DNA from: Pteria penguin
Lineage: Eukaryota; Mollusca; Bivalvia; Pterioida; Pteriidae
Assembly: GCA_035048485.1 (NCBI GenBank)
Contig: CM068583.1
Location: forward strand, 48,055,790 to 48,119,789
Direction of reading: 5' to 3'
DNA length: 64,000 nt
In this document: positions 12,192 to 22,975 of the stretch, piece after piece
Numbering within the stretch: position 1 is the stretch's first letter
How the letters are laid out: each line of letters starts with the position of its first letter
Program-made: the position numbers and the translations under genes
The notes under the pieces: model-generated
What the model was told of the DNA's origin: nothing
Seen by the model: only the letters and a program-made list of their open reading frames with translations
Databases searched by the model: none

Positions 12192-13676
12192 AGGGGGGGG
12201 GGGCATTTTTCACACATTTTCAACTTTTTCTACAAAACCACATAAAAAAGATTTTAATGAAACATGGAATACATGAAGTACTAAAGATCGTCTAACAATT
12301 TGGTAAATTTCATCCAAATTGGTTAACAGATAATGCCACCATGTCTAAAAAGTAGGTCTCACAATGGTACATATATATCACTTGGTAATTGAAATATGGA
12401 GAGTTGCGGTTCAAATCCAGCTGTGGTCAAAAAATTTTTTTTCATTTCTTTACACATCTAAATAAGATTTAGATGTTTCTCAACACTCAACATATGAAAT
12501 TAGGCAATTTTAAGTTTAAGACTTCCAAAAAAAAGGGGGGGGGGGTGTTGGCCATTTCTCACATTTTCAACTTTTTCTACAAAACTGTTTGAAGGATTTT
12601 AATAAATCTTGGTAGAAATAAGTCACTTATGATCCTCTTCAAATTCTGTTGTTTTCGTCCAGACTTCTTTACAGGTGGCGCCACCGTAGTCAACAGTAGG
12701 TCACAAAGAGTTCCCTCCTTTAACAATATTCTTTTTTATACGGGCTGTATACAGAGACAAACAGAATGCATAAAAGTGATCTAGAGGGATGAGTGAGGAT
12801 GTATTGTCATTTTGGTTCCCTTCCAAAATCAAATTTTAGAATTTTTTTTCGACATTTCTTTGGACTTGGTGATTTCAATGCAGAAAAGTGTCATATTTCC
12901 TAGTTAATTGATAATGATGATTTCTTATGGACTATTGTGATCATAATTATGGTAAGGAATGTTACTTTGAAGAATTTTATCAATATCTCAATTTTTGGAT
13001 TTTCTATGAATTTTTCAAGACTTCCAAATGAGGGTGTATAGGAACAATTCAATCACATTTTTCACTTTTGCTGTTATACCACATGAAAGATTTTAATGAA
13101 ACATGGAATACATGAAGTACTAAAGGTCCTCTATCAATTTGGTAAATTTCATCCAAATTGGTTAACAGATAATGCCACCATGTCTAAAAACTAGGTCTCA
13201 CAATGGTACATATACCACTTGGTAATTGAAATATGGAGAGTAGCAGTTCAAATCCAGCTGTGGTCAAAAAATTTTTTTTCATTTCTTTACACATCTTAAT
13301 AAGTTTTTAGATGTTTCTCAACACTCAACATATGAAATTAGGCAATTTTAAGTTAGATCTGGACAATATTTGAAACAATTGTTGTTCATGACCCAGACTT
13401 GAAGTCAGTCAACAAAAGGCCCTACCTAAAGAAAATGACTAACTCTTTGCCCTGAATGACATTTTGCAGAGACAAGCAAATGCTTAATATCAAAATCACC
13501 TGAATGGATGTGCAAAAAAGTGTTGTTTTTTATTCTAGTCTGAAATAAAATTTGACATATTTTCAACATTTGTGTTGACTTAGTCACAGTAATGCAAAAA
13601 TAAATGAATTCTTCCTTCATGCATGACTGATCATCTAGGTACTCAGGTGAGCGATATAGGCACACTTGGGCCTCTT
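9157..13676. mobile_element. TIR element or element pair, 'AAGAGGCCCAAATGGGCC' ends
   Basis: AAGAGGCCCAAATGGGCCTA at 9157, followed by TATCGCTCACCTGA, is mirrored at 13642-13676 (TCAGGTGAGCGATATAGGC ... GGGCCTCTT). The span overlaps the element at 8603-12191 rather than sitting cleanly inside it. Either two copies lie in opposite orientation or later rearrangement mixed the two elements. There is no coding capacity. A direct repeat of about 310 bp (12210-12520 and 13055-13365) lies near the right end. Confidence 0.55.
12210..13365. repeat. Direct repeat pair of about 310 bp
   Basis: The stretch from about 12210 to 12520 recurs with few changes at about 13055-13365 (shared AAATCCAGCTGTGGTCAAAA). 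Between them lies an inverted, diverged copy of the GTACCCTC block seen at 10901-12000. This indicates repeated internal duplication within the TIR element complex. Confidence 0.65.
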
Positions 13677-13699
13677 GCTTTTTGTATAATGCTTCATAT

Positions 13700-14483
13700 A
13701 ACCCCATAGGTGCCTCACTTCCTTCGCCGTACAGAAAGGTCCTTCACTGTTTATTTCTGAAGTTGCTTTGCGGCATAATTTGAAAATGTGTATATAAAAC
13801 AAAGCTTTAGTCTATCTCTTTATGATATAATGTCCATAGCTTTGCACGATTTACACATACAGGAGTTTATATCGTAAGTAGCAGCTGCAGGCAACAGGAG
13901 TTTGACGGGTAGCCGGGTAGCTAAGATAAGTCAGCGTAATTGTGATCTCTTTTCTACACCATTTTATAAATTGACAAGATTACAATGTACTTTCTTCGTA
14001 ATAATTCTTCTCACTATATATATTTTTTTATAATCCATACGCCAATGTCTTGTAAAATACATGGTGATGTATTTATGCAAATTAGGTCACATGACCGACG
14101 CAGCATGAATAGTAATAAGGAGAGTGGCAAGATTTCTCCACATGAGACAGTGGTAATCCTATTCAAGCTACATGTACGGTAGTTCTATATTGCCAGAGGT
14201 TCTAACCAAAAACAGGTTAGGCCCCGAGTGGTTTCTGTCTTTTTATTTCAGCCAATAACAAGTATGACCCTATATATCAAATATTAACAGATAATGACTT
14301 TATTAATGAGGAGCTGGTTCTGTCTTATAGACAAATATTCAGTTACTCTGTAACTGTTAATTACTTGAACTAATTTGGGTTTAACTGATGTTTATCTTAA
14401 GAATATCTACTGTCAGGATCTCTATTATCTCCTTTTAACACAATTATAACAGTACTTTTATTTGAAAAGACAGCATATTTTTT
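13700..14483. other. Non-coding stretch, nothing recognised
   Basis: AT-rich DNA with only short open frames and no repeat family that I recognise. It lies between the TIR element complex and the minus-strand exon candidate at 14490. Confidence 0.4.
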
Positions 14484-14489
14484 ACTTAC

Positions 14490-14793
14490 GTGGTCCTAAT
14501 GGAACAACAGGTCCCATACTTTTGGTTAACTTCCAAAACCTGACCAACTGTTAAGCAACTATCAGCCCGTAGCTTTCCTTTCCGTTTTTTGTTAAGTACA
14601 TCATGACTTACAATATGGGATGGAATTCCACAACATTTAGATCGTTGACGAGAGCGATTTTCTTCTTGAATTTTTAAAAGATGTGATTTACAAATATTTA
14701 ATGATTCTGTAAAATTTGTATACAAAAGTCCTGATTCTGTTAAAACGGTTGTAGCTATTGTGTTTGACAAGGAATTTATCGAAATAACAGAAT
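14490..14793 (-). CDS. Possible minus-strand exon of an unrecognised gene
   Basis: An open minus-strand frame runs from an acceptor-like AAATGCAG (complement, at 14794) to a perfect donor GTAAGT (complement of 14484-14489). It encodes about 100 residues with a basic Cys-containing centre (RQRSKCCGIPSHIVSHDVL, then KKRKGKLRAD). I do not recognise the family. The open frame goes on upstream to 14905, but that part falls in transposon sequence. The left end of the 10.7 kb element sits about 50 bp upstream, so the gene, if real, may have been broken by the insertion. It could instead be an old repeat-encoded exon. Confidence 0.3.
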
Positions 14794-14845
14794 CTGCATT
14801 TGAACAATTAATAGATGGATGAAATATGGAAAAACTACATTTATT

Positions 14846-15095
14846 TGGGCCGGTGTTATAGAGTGACGCTTCCCCCATAGCCAGACTTCCCCCCGGAAGT
14901 CTCACTCTAGAGTGAGGCTTCCCCCCTAGGGGGAAGTCTCACTCTAGAGCCAGGCTTCCCCCTTGCGTATTTTAGAGTGAGGCTTCCCCCCTAGGGGGAA
15001 GTCTCACTCTAGAGCCAGGCTTCCCCCTTGCGTATTAATTATCCAAGGGAGGAAGCCTCTCTCTAGAGCCAGGCTGCTCCCTTGTATGTTATAGA
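14846..15095. repeat. Left terminal repeat with palindromic GC-rich array
   Basis: After the terminal 80 bp, a unit of about 60 bp (AGAGTGAGGCTTCCCCCCTA, then GGGGGAAGTCTCACTCTAGA and GCCAGGCTTCCCCCTTGCGT) is repeated twice almost exactly. A third, decayed copy follows. Each unit is self-complementary around CCCCCTAGGGGG and around TCTAGA, so the array can form stacked hairpins. Confidence 0.85.
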
Positions 15096-15099
15096 ATGT

Positions 15100-15640
15100 C
15101 CCATTTTAGTAGTAGTAATGAAATCTTCTCCTAGCGCTTTTGTTGAAATGTGTTGAAATTATCGGAACGATTTACCTCTATACGTCCGTTGGTCCTATAT
15201 TTGTACATGTATGGTGATACGTTCATAACAGCTTGTAAGATACATACTAAACCATTCAGCCCGGGATTTACCTGATTTTTATTAGTCAGGTGATATTAAT
15301 TTAAAAGAGAAATCACATATAAAGTTCATATTGGACATAAAATAGCGAAAAGGCATATTTGAAAATATGAAAATCAGCATTAATTCTGACCTACATATAT
15401 GCATGCACTTGACGTGTGGTACGGATTGAGAAAATAAGACGGATTGCGAAGCAAAAATGGTCTGTGAAATGACAATGACCGTCGGTTTATCTGCCTTTTT
15501 GACAGCATGTTTGTCTTTTTTTTCTATCAATAACGATGTTAATTTAAACGATATCTTTAAAAACTAAAATTTGTTATGATTATTTTTAAGGACTTTTTTT
15601 AAAGGAAATTAAACATTTATTCCAAAAGATGCATGGAGGT
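15100..15640. other. Interior of the 10.7 kb element, nothing recognised
   Basis: AT-rich sequence just inside the left terminal repeat. There are only short open frames and no motif or repeat that I recognise. Confidence 0.4.
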
Positions 15641-15990
15641 GGGCGGTTTACTGGTTTCAGCATGTCTGTCCGTCCGTCCGTCCGAATTTATGTCCGTTGC
15701 ATGGTATCTCTTTCATCTTTTGAGCTATCATGATATGATGATGCTTCATACATATGCTGCTCATGACCTGAAGATGACCATATCAATTTCAAGATGTAAA
15801 GGTAAAAGTTCAAGGTCAAATTTGCAATTGGTTTGTCAAAATGGTTTCTCAGTGATGTCTCTTAACTTTTGAACTATGATAGTGATACTTCAAATATATG
15901 TTTCTAATGACCTGAGGATGACCCCTATCAATTTTGAGATGAAAAGATCAAAGGTCATGGAGATCAAATCCGCAATTTCTTCGCTTCTTA
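15641..15990. repeat. Dispersed 'GTCCGTCCG ... AAGGTCAAATTTGC' repeat
   Basis: This has the pattern of a dispersed molluscan repeat. A GTCCGTCCGTCCGTCCG run at 15667 is followed by phrases such as TTTTGAGCTATCATGATATG, GACCTGAAGATGACC and AAAAGTTCAAGGTCAAA. Similar sequence occurs at about 23225-23725, 24660-24990, 26870-27020 and 40050-40300. There is no coding capacity. Confidence 0.55.
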
Positions 15991-16284
15991 GCACCATTTC
16001 TTCGCTTTTTCGCATCATTTCTTCATATCATTTGTTTGCCATGTGACACAGCTTCTTCGTATCGTTGCTTCGCTTCTTCACGTCCACACATTGTATGTCA
16101 AAGAAGCGATGTCTCTTAAGGAACAACGTAGAAAAATGGCACTTGTTGCAAGATGATCCGTAAAATGTCAAATCACGAAAAATAATTCTTCAAATGAAAA
16201 GATTTTAACAACATTTGGTATGATAGATTGAGGATTTGTACAGACAAAGATAACATCGGACACTTCTCCATTAATGTTCCCGCG

Positions 16285-16560
16285 GAAGGTTTGACTTGAG
16301 TGTTATTATACCGTTTTCCTGATGTTATGTGGTTGTGACACTTTCTATGCAGTGTTTGTTCACATTCATGTGTATATACAGTTTTGGATTATATTTGTTT
16401 CGTCTGTATGTAAGGGCATTCACTGCGGGTGTGGCTAGCCAAACAGGAGACGCTCACTCTTTCCGGGCACCTGGTCTCACCTCTGAATTTCAGGGGTCCG
16501 TGAATGTCCACTGTGGTACATTGTTGTTCGTGCCATAGTCATGTGACACCAGTTACTCTC
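16285..16560 (+). mobile_element. PLE-A 3' end fragment
   Basis: This contains the signature shared by all PLE-A 3' ends in this window: GGGTGTGGCTAGCCAAACAG, then ACGCTCACTC and GGGCACCTGGTCTCACCTC. A close inverted copy is at 24205-24470. No coding sequence remains. Confidence 0.6.
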
Positions 16561-16636
16561 GTATTTTGCTATAAAAATTACTTTTACGTGAATAATACCG
16601 TTTCGAATGAGCTAACAGAGAAATAAAGGTCTTTGT

Positions 16637-16735
16637 GTTACACTAACATTTAAAACATTTAATATGTTTTAACATTATTATAACAATTTAATAATGTTTA
16701 AACATTTTATTAACTGTTTTAAATATTAGTGTGAC
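16637..16735. repeat. Long AT-rich hairpin
   Basis: TTACACTAACATTTAAAACA on the left pairs, with few mismatches, with TGTTTTAAATATTAGTGTGA on the right. The stem continues through AATGTTTAAACATT-type sequence to a small loop near 16685. It is about 99 bp long and fits a MITE relic. Confidence 0.65.
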
Positions 16736-16839
16736 ATTTGCACTATCACCATTGCTATTTTATCATTTCCGGAACTTTACGTCCGAATCACTTTACGGTT
16801 TACTTTACATTCTTATATATCCTGTATAAAGAAAGCAGG

Positions 16840-19800
16840 GGTCAAAGCATAGTAATTCCATTTCCCATAGGGTCCCATGTTAAATTACCGAACTTCCAGC
16901 AAGATTTACACAACATCCTACATTTTAGCTATATATAATCCACATATCAAAATGTTTGTCAGACCCTCCTCTATCAGAATTTTAACAGTTTACCATAGGT
17001 TATCCACCTTAATTTCGAGAAAATCATGCTGGAAGGGGGATACCCCCGAAAATTGGCCAAAATTCAAATGTAAACAACCACCCCTTTTTAGGGCATTAAA
17101 TTTTTACACTAGCGAAATGAGATAAAAATACATGATTTTACAGCAGAATCAATCTTTATTTATACATAGATCAACTAATTTCATCCAATCACAGCTCCTA
17201 ATACATTGAAATAGTAGTCCCTCTCTCCCTACACCACATCAGCCAATCACGGCTCTCGTTAATTACCTTTCTTTGACCTATAGAGGCATTTAACTACTTT
17301 ATCAAACTAGGAAAGCCGCTATCAAACAAAAGTATGTTGATTTCTGAATAAAATGACACAAATTTCATGAAAATCCATGCAGTGATTCATAAGCAATGCC
17401 ACTTTAAAGATGCCTACCCCCATCTGGAGTGTCCTGAAAATGGGCACAAATTTGGATTAGGGGTCATGTCTAAGGGGCCTGTAAATTGATAACACTTTAT
17501 GACTTTTACCTGGTTTAGCCTTTCAGGTTTTTTCATTATACATTGAATAAACATGCTCTAATCAAATTTTAATCAATTTGTGAGCCATATTGATTTTTGA
17601 ATAATACTCTTGAAAGCTAAATCGGCCATTTTCTGTACAAAAATACAGACATTCCATGATGTTATTATTTCATGTAGAACTTTGGAGGTAAATGATGTTA
17701 TACACATTTCGGCTTAATTCGGTGTGTTTTTGACTTGTACGGGGAAGATCATATGATAATTTTTATCGAAAATCCCCAAAAATTCACATCGAACTGCGTA
17801 TCTTTACAAATTCAAGTTTCACAGTCCACAATGTAAAAAGTGCACAAAATCCAAAAAAATTGGGGTAAAATTCTGTAAATACTGTTTCAAATGTCTTAAA
17901 TATCCAACACAATGGAATCAAATCAGTCATCCATGCAAAATACACAAAATTAATTTGTTAAAATTTGGCAAATTTAAACCACCCCCCTTTTTTTCTAGAA
18001 ATTTCAATATTGAAAATTTAAGGCACTTTGGATCAAAATTTGGGGCAAATTTGATATGATTTTAGGTTAAATGGACTGCATGAACAAGAAAATGAGGTCA
18101 AACTGCATTTTTGAGAAATTTAGTATTTGGCCAATAGGTCAAAGCATAGTAATTCCATTTCCCATAGGGTCCCATGTTAAATTACCGAACTTCCAGCAAG
18201 ATTTACACAACATCCTACATTTTAGCTATATATAATCCACATATCAAAATGTTTGTCAGACCCTCCTCTATCAGAATTTTAACAGTTTACCATAGGTTAT
18301 CCACCTTAATTTCGAGAAAATCATGCTGGAAGGGGGATACCCCCGAAAATTGGCCAAAATTCAAATGTAAACAACCACCCCTTTTTAGGGCATTAAATTT
18401 TTACACTAGCGAAATGAGATAAAAATACATGATTTTACAGCAGAATCAATCTTTATTTATACATAGATCAACTAATTTCATCCAATCACAGCTCCTAATA
18501 CATTGAAATAGTAGTCCCTCTCTCCCTACACCACATCAGCCAATCACGGCTCTCGTTAATTACCTTTCTTTGACCTATAGAGGCATTTAACTACTTTATC
18601 AAACTAGGAAAGCCGCTATCAAACAAAAGTATGTTGATTTCTGAATAAAATGACACAAATTTCATGAAAATCCATGCAGTGATTCATAAGCAATGCCACT
18701 TTAAAGATGCCTACCCCCATCTGGAGTGTCCTGAAAATGGGCACAAATTTGGATTAGGGGTCATGTCTAAGGGGCCTGTAAATTGATAACACTTTATGAC
18801 TTTTACCTGGTTTAGCCTTTCAGGTTTTTTCATTATACATTGAATAAACATGCTCTAATCAAATTTTAATCAATTTGTGAGCCATATTGATTTTTGAATA
18901 ATACTCTTGAAAGCTAAATCGGCCATTTTCTGTACAAAAATACAGACATTCCATGATGTTATTATTTCATGTAGAACTTTGGAGGTAAATGATGTTATAC
19001 ACATTTCGGCTTAATTCGGTGTGTTTTTGACTTGTACGGGGAAGATCATATGATAATTTTTATCGAAAATCCCCAAAAATTCACATCGAACTGCGTATCT
19101 TTACAAATTCAAGTTTCACAGTCCACAATGTAAAAAGTGCACAAAATCCAAAAAAATTGGGGTAAAATTCTGTAAATACTGTTTCAAATGTCTTAAATAT
19201 CCAACACAATGGAATCAAATCAGTCATCCATGCAAAATACACAAAATTAATTTGTTAAAATTTGGCAAATTTAAACCACCCCCCTTTTTTTCTAGAAATT
19301 TCAATATTGAAAATTTAAGGCACTTTGGATCAAAATTTGGGGCAAATTTGATATGATTTTAGGTTAAATGGACTGCATGAACAAGAAAATGAGGTCAAAC
19401 TGCATTTTTGAGAAATTTAGTATTTGGCCAATAGGTCAAAGCATAGTAATTCCATTTCCCATAGGGTCCCATGTTAAATTACCGAACTTCCAGCAAGATT
19501 TACACAACATCCTACATTTTAGCTATATATAATCCACATATCAAAATGTTTGTCAGACCCTCCTCTATCAGAATTTTAACAGTTTACCATAGGTTATCCA
19601 CCTTAATTTCGAGAAAATCATGCTGGAAGGGGGATACCCCCGAAAATTGGCCAAAATTCAAATGTAAACAACCACCCCTTTTTAGGGCATTAAATTTTTA
19701 CACTAGCGAAATGAGATAAAAATACATGATTTTACAGCAGAATCAATCTTTATTTATACATAGATCAACTAATTTCATCCAATCACAGCTCCTAATACAT

Positions 19801-20315
19801 TGAAATAGTAGTCCCTCTCTCCCTACACCACATCAGCCAATCACGGCTCTCGTTAATTACCTTTCTTTGACCACCAGGTCAAAGCATAGTAATTCCATTT
19901 CCCATAGGGTCCCATGTTAAATTACCGAAATTCCAGCAAGATTTACACAACATCCTACATTTTAGCTATATATAATCCACATATCAAAATGTTTGTCAGA
20001 CCCTCCTCTTTCAGAATTTTAACAGTTTACTATAGGTTATCCACCTTAATTTCGAGAAAATCATGCTGGAAGGGGGATACCCCCAAAAATTGACCAAAAT
20101 TCAAATGTAAACAACCACCCCTTTTTAGGTCATTAAATCTTTACATTAGCGAAATGAGATAAAAATTCATGATTTTACAGCAGAATCAATCTTTATTTAT
20201 ACATAGATCAAATAATTTTATCCAATCACAGCTCCTGATACATTGAAATAGTAGTCCCTCTCTCCCTACACCACATCAGCCAATCACGTCTCTCATTAAT
20301 TACCTTTCTTTGACC
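16840..20315. repeat. Tandem array A-B-A-B-A-A' built on a 439 bp TIR unit
   Basis: A is 439 bp, starts GGTCAAAG and ends CTTTGACC, so it has its own inverted ends (copies 16840-17278, 18137-18575, 19434-19872 and 19877-20315). B is 858 bp, starts TATAGAGGC and ends GGCCAATA (17279-18136 and 18576-19433). A plus B repeats at exactly 1297 bp. Copies 1-3 look identical, while the fourth A carries scattered substitutions. AGCAG occurs just outside both ends of the array (about 16834 and 20316). A2 has TA on both sides. B has no gene. Confidence 0.9.
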
Positions 20316-20803
20316 AGCAGCGTGCGTTAGAATTAGAAATACAAATGATGTATGATGAATATTACAAAAGTAGCTATAGAAAGACAGTATGGTAATTCAA
20401 CGAATAAAACAAATCTTTTGCTCAGTTTTTTTATGCAGAAAGAACAAAAAGGAACCCACAATTTTGTTGAATCGATCAACAAATGCCGTCTTTTATTTCT
20501 AACTGCATTACAGTACAGTGAAATATATGAACTTCCAAAACTTCACATTTGTGATATTTTGCTACAGTGTTTGGAAGATGCTCTAACAAAACTTTCAGTT
20601 TCAAATGACCTTAGCGATATTTTATTCAAAATAAGTGAAAGTGTTGACAATGAATTAGGAAAGTTCAATGTTGGTGAAATATTCATACCATTAGCTTATT
20701 TCAAATTTGATTGGGAACTGAGATGTACTTTTGGACTCCCAAATTATAGTGATAATCTGGACGATCATCATTTCGAAGCCGAAACAGATACCGAATAAGC
20801 ACA
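20316..20803 (+). CDS. Unrecognised open frame upstream of the integrase-OTU gene
   Basis: A 148-residue frame from ATG 20352 to TAA 20796-20798 ends 5 bases before the integrase start. It is not basic or repetitive and ends in an acidic DDHHFEAETDTE tail. I do not recognise it. In another frame, 20318-20396 reads a plausible coding stretch (QRALELEIQMMYDEYYKSSY), so the true gene may be frameshifted. Its left side is cut by the tandem array, so the start is unreliable. It may be a first ORF of the element or a captured gene piece. Confidence 0.4.
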
Positions 20804-22975
20804 ATGGATGAGGATCAATGGCATAGGCACATTCTTCAATACTTATCGTCATCTTCTTATCCATCATATTTTACAAAAAATGACAAGCGAAAGTTGCGAG
20901 CCCGCGCCAAGCGATATACTTCGCATAATGGAAAATTATTTTGGAAGAACAATAGTGGAGACTTGCGCGAAGTTGTATAAACTGAAAAAGCACGTCAAAA
21001 TCTCTTAAAATCTTATCACGATAATAGAAGCCACATGGGAAGAGAACGAACATACCAAATACTATCTAAGACTTTCTATTGGAAGAATATGTTTTCTGAC
21101 GTCACTTCCTACGTAGCATCTTGCGACAAGTGCCAGTATACTTCAAAATTCATAAAAGGTAACGAGGAACTACATCCGATTCCCATTGTATCACCTTGGT
21201 ACCACATAGGAATAGATCTTGTGAAAATGCCGAAATCACAGATGGGTAATTGCTACATCTTAAGTGTGGTTGATTATTTTTCGAAGTGGCCGGAGGCAGT
21301 AGCCATCGAAAATAAATCATTGGAAATAGTGGCAAAAGCATTGCTAAAGATCTTTCTGCGAATGGGGTTTCCTGCGGTAATTAACAGTGACCAAGGACGG
21401 GAATTCGTCAATAGTACAATGGAAATCTTGAGAGAAAGCACAGGTATCCTTCATCGCATTTCATCTGCGTATCATCCGCAAACCAACGGGTTAACTGAGA
21501 GATTCAACAGAACTCTCCAGGACATGTTGATAAAAGTAACATCTGCAAACCAGGATGACTGGGACTTGTTTTTAGATGAGATTCTTTTCTCCTATAGAGT
21601 AGGAATACAGAAAGCATCCAAGCAGTCTCCTTTTGATGTCATGTTTGCCAGATCGCCAGTTCATGACTTTGACAGTCGTATACAACTGGCAATTTCAGAT
21701 CAAGATATCGTAGAGACAGTCAATGAAATGCGCCGTCTAAGGGAGGAAATTGAGACTAATGTGAAAACTAACGTCAGTAAATCACAAAGTGAGCAGATCA
21801 AACGTAGTAAAACTCGCATCAAAGAGTTGGGAATCAAGGTTGGTTCAAAAGTTCTTAGATACAACACTAGGAAAGCATCCAGAAAAGGATCAAAAATGGA
21901 AACCCGTTGGCTAGGTCCCTATACTGTAACACATTTAACTAAAAAAGGTGTTGCAACCCTACAAAATCTAAACGATGAAAAAACTCTTAAAGTTAAGTAT
22001 AATGTCAAGCAGCTTAAACCTTTTCAGGAACGCATTCACGAAAACGAAGGAAACTTGGCAAGGAAGGACCACAAGAGAGACAAGGGAAAGATACAGGAAG
22101 AAAATAATTTGGAAGAGATGACCAAAGAGAAGATATGTGATGATGTGACCGAGGGAAAGAGAGATGAAGATATGACACAGGGGAAGAAGGAAGAAGATAT
22201 GACTGAGGGAAAGAGAGATGAAGATGTTACCAAGAATAGAGGTGATGATATGACCAAGGGGAAGAGAGGCGGAGATAGTACAGAGAGGAAGAAAGGTGAT
22301 GATATGACAGAGGAGAGGAAAGGTGAGGGAAATGACCGGGAAAAGAAAGATGAAGGTATGGCTGAGAGGGCAAGAGACGATTTAAAAGATCTGGAAAGGA
22401 AAGAGACAAATGATGAAGGGAACTGCTGTAAAATCAATGATTGCTTTATTGAAAAATTATCAGAGGCGCCAAACAAGATTTTTAGTTCAGTTGATGCCAC
22501 ATGGCAAAGGCAGTTTAAACCAATGTTTAGAATAAGAAAATACCATAAGCTTGTCCACAAGAAGGAGTTAACTATCCCGAAAAACATCGAGAAAATGAAA
22601 GGCGATGGAAATTGCTTTTTCCGATCTTTGAGCTATGCCATTACAGGATCACAGAGTTCGCATGGGCAAATAAGAAATGCAGTCATTTCGTTTATGACCA
22701 CCAATTCGAATCGCATCGAAAATCATTTTGGCGATTCTTACCTTGATGATTCAAATATGGAGGAATTAGGGACATGGGCCACCGAAGCTGAAATTCTATC
22801 TTCTGCCGCCTATTTGAATACTGATATCTATATCTATACCAAAGCCGGGGAGATTATGAAATGGCTTAATTATCCGTCTAAGATGCTTAACCCAAGTGCT
22901 AGTTTTACTGAAAAGAATATTTATATTTGCAATCTGTGTGGAAACCATTTCGACATAGTAAAAGATGTTCAGTGA
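20804..22975 (+). CDS. Integrase-OTU cysteine protease fusion (Ginger1/Gypsy-type integrase), one in-frame stop
   Basis: The frame starts at ATG 20804 (MDEDQW), meets TAA at 20978-20980 and then runs open to TGA 22973-22975. After the stop come, in order: an H2C2 zinc finger (His before and after HDNRSH, then CDKC at residues 30-33 counted from Met 21035), a DDE integrase core (D61, D119 in NSDQG, E155 in LTERFN, so a D-35-E spacing), a GPY/F module (RWLGPYTV, 291-298), an acidic-basic linker (about 345-455), and an OTU domain with DGNC at 524-527 and the catalytic His in NHFDIV (638). No reverse transcriptase lies upstream. An integrase that opens with its own Met and has an extra C-terminal protease suits Ginger1-type DNA transposons; a Gypsy remnant is the alternative. 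The single stop suggests recent loss or readthrough. Confidence 0.85.
22076..22370 (+). repeat. Degenerate coding repeat in the integrase-OTU linker
   Basis: The linker holds about eight imperfect copies of a unit of 9-13 residues like DMTEGKRDED, encoded by GATGATATGACNGAGGGAAAGAGAG-type DNA. Alternating acidic and basic residues suggest a disordered or helical spacer between the integrase and the protease. Copy number is probably unstable. Confidence 0.8.

Noticed and set aside
16877..19719. Identical 82-codon frames three times
   Set aside because: They arise from the three identical A units. The fourth, diverged A shows no sign of coding constraint.
22036..22587. 183-codon minus-strand frame, Ser/Pro/Phe-rich
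   Set aside because: It is the antisense shadow of the repetitive linker in the integrase-OTU gene.
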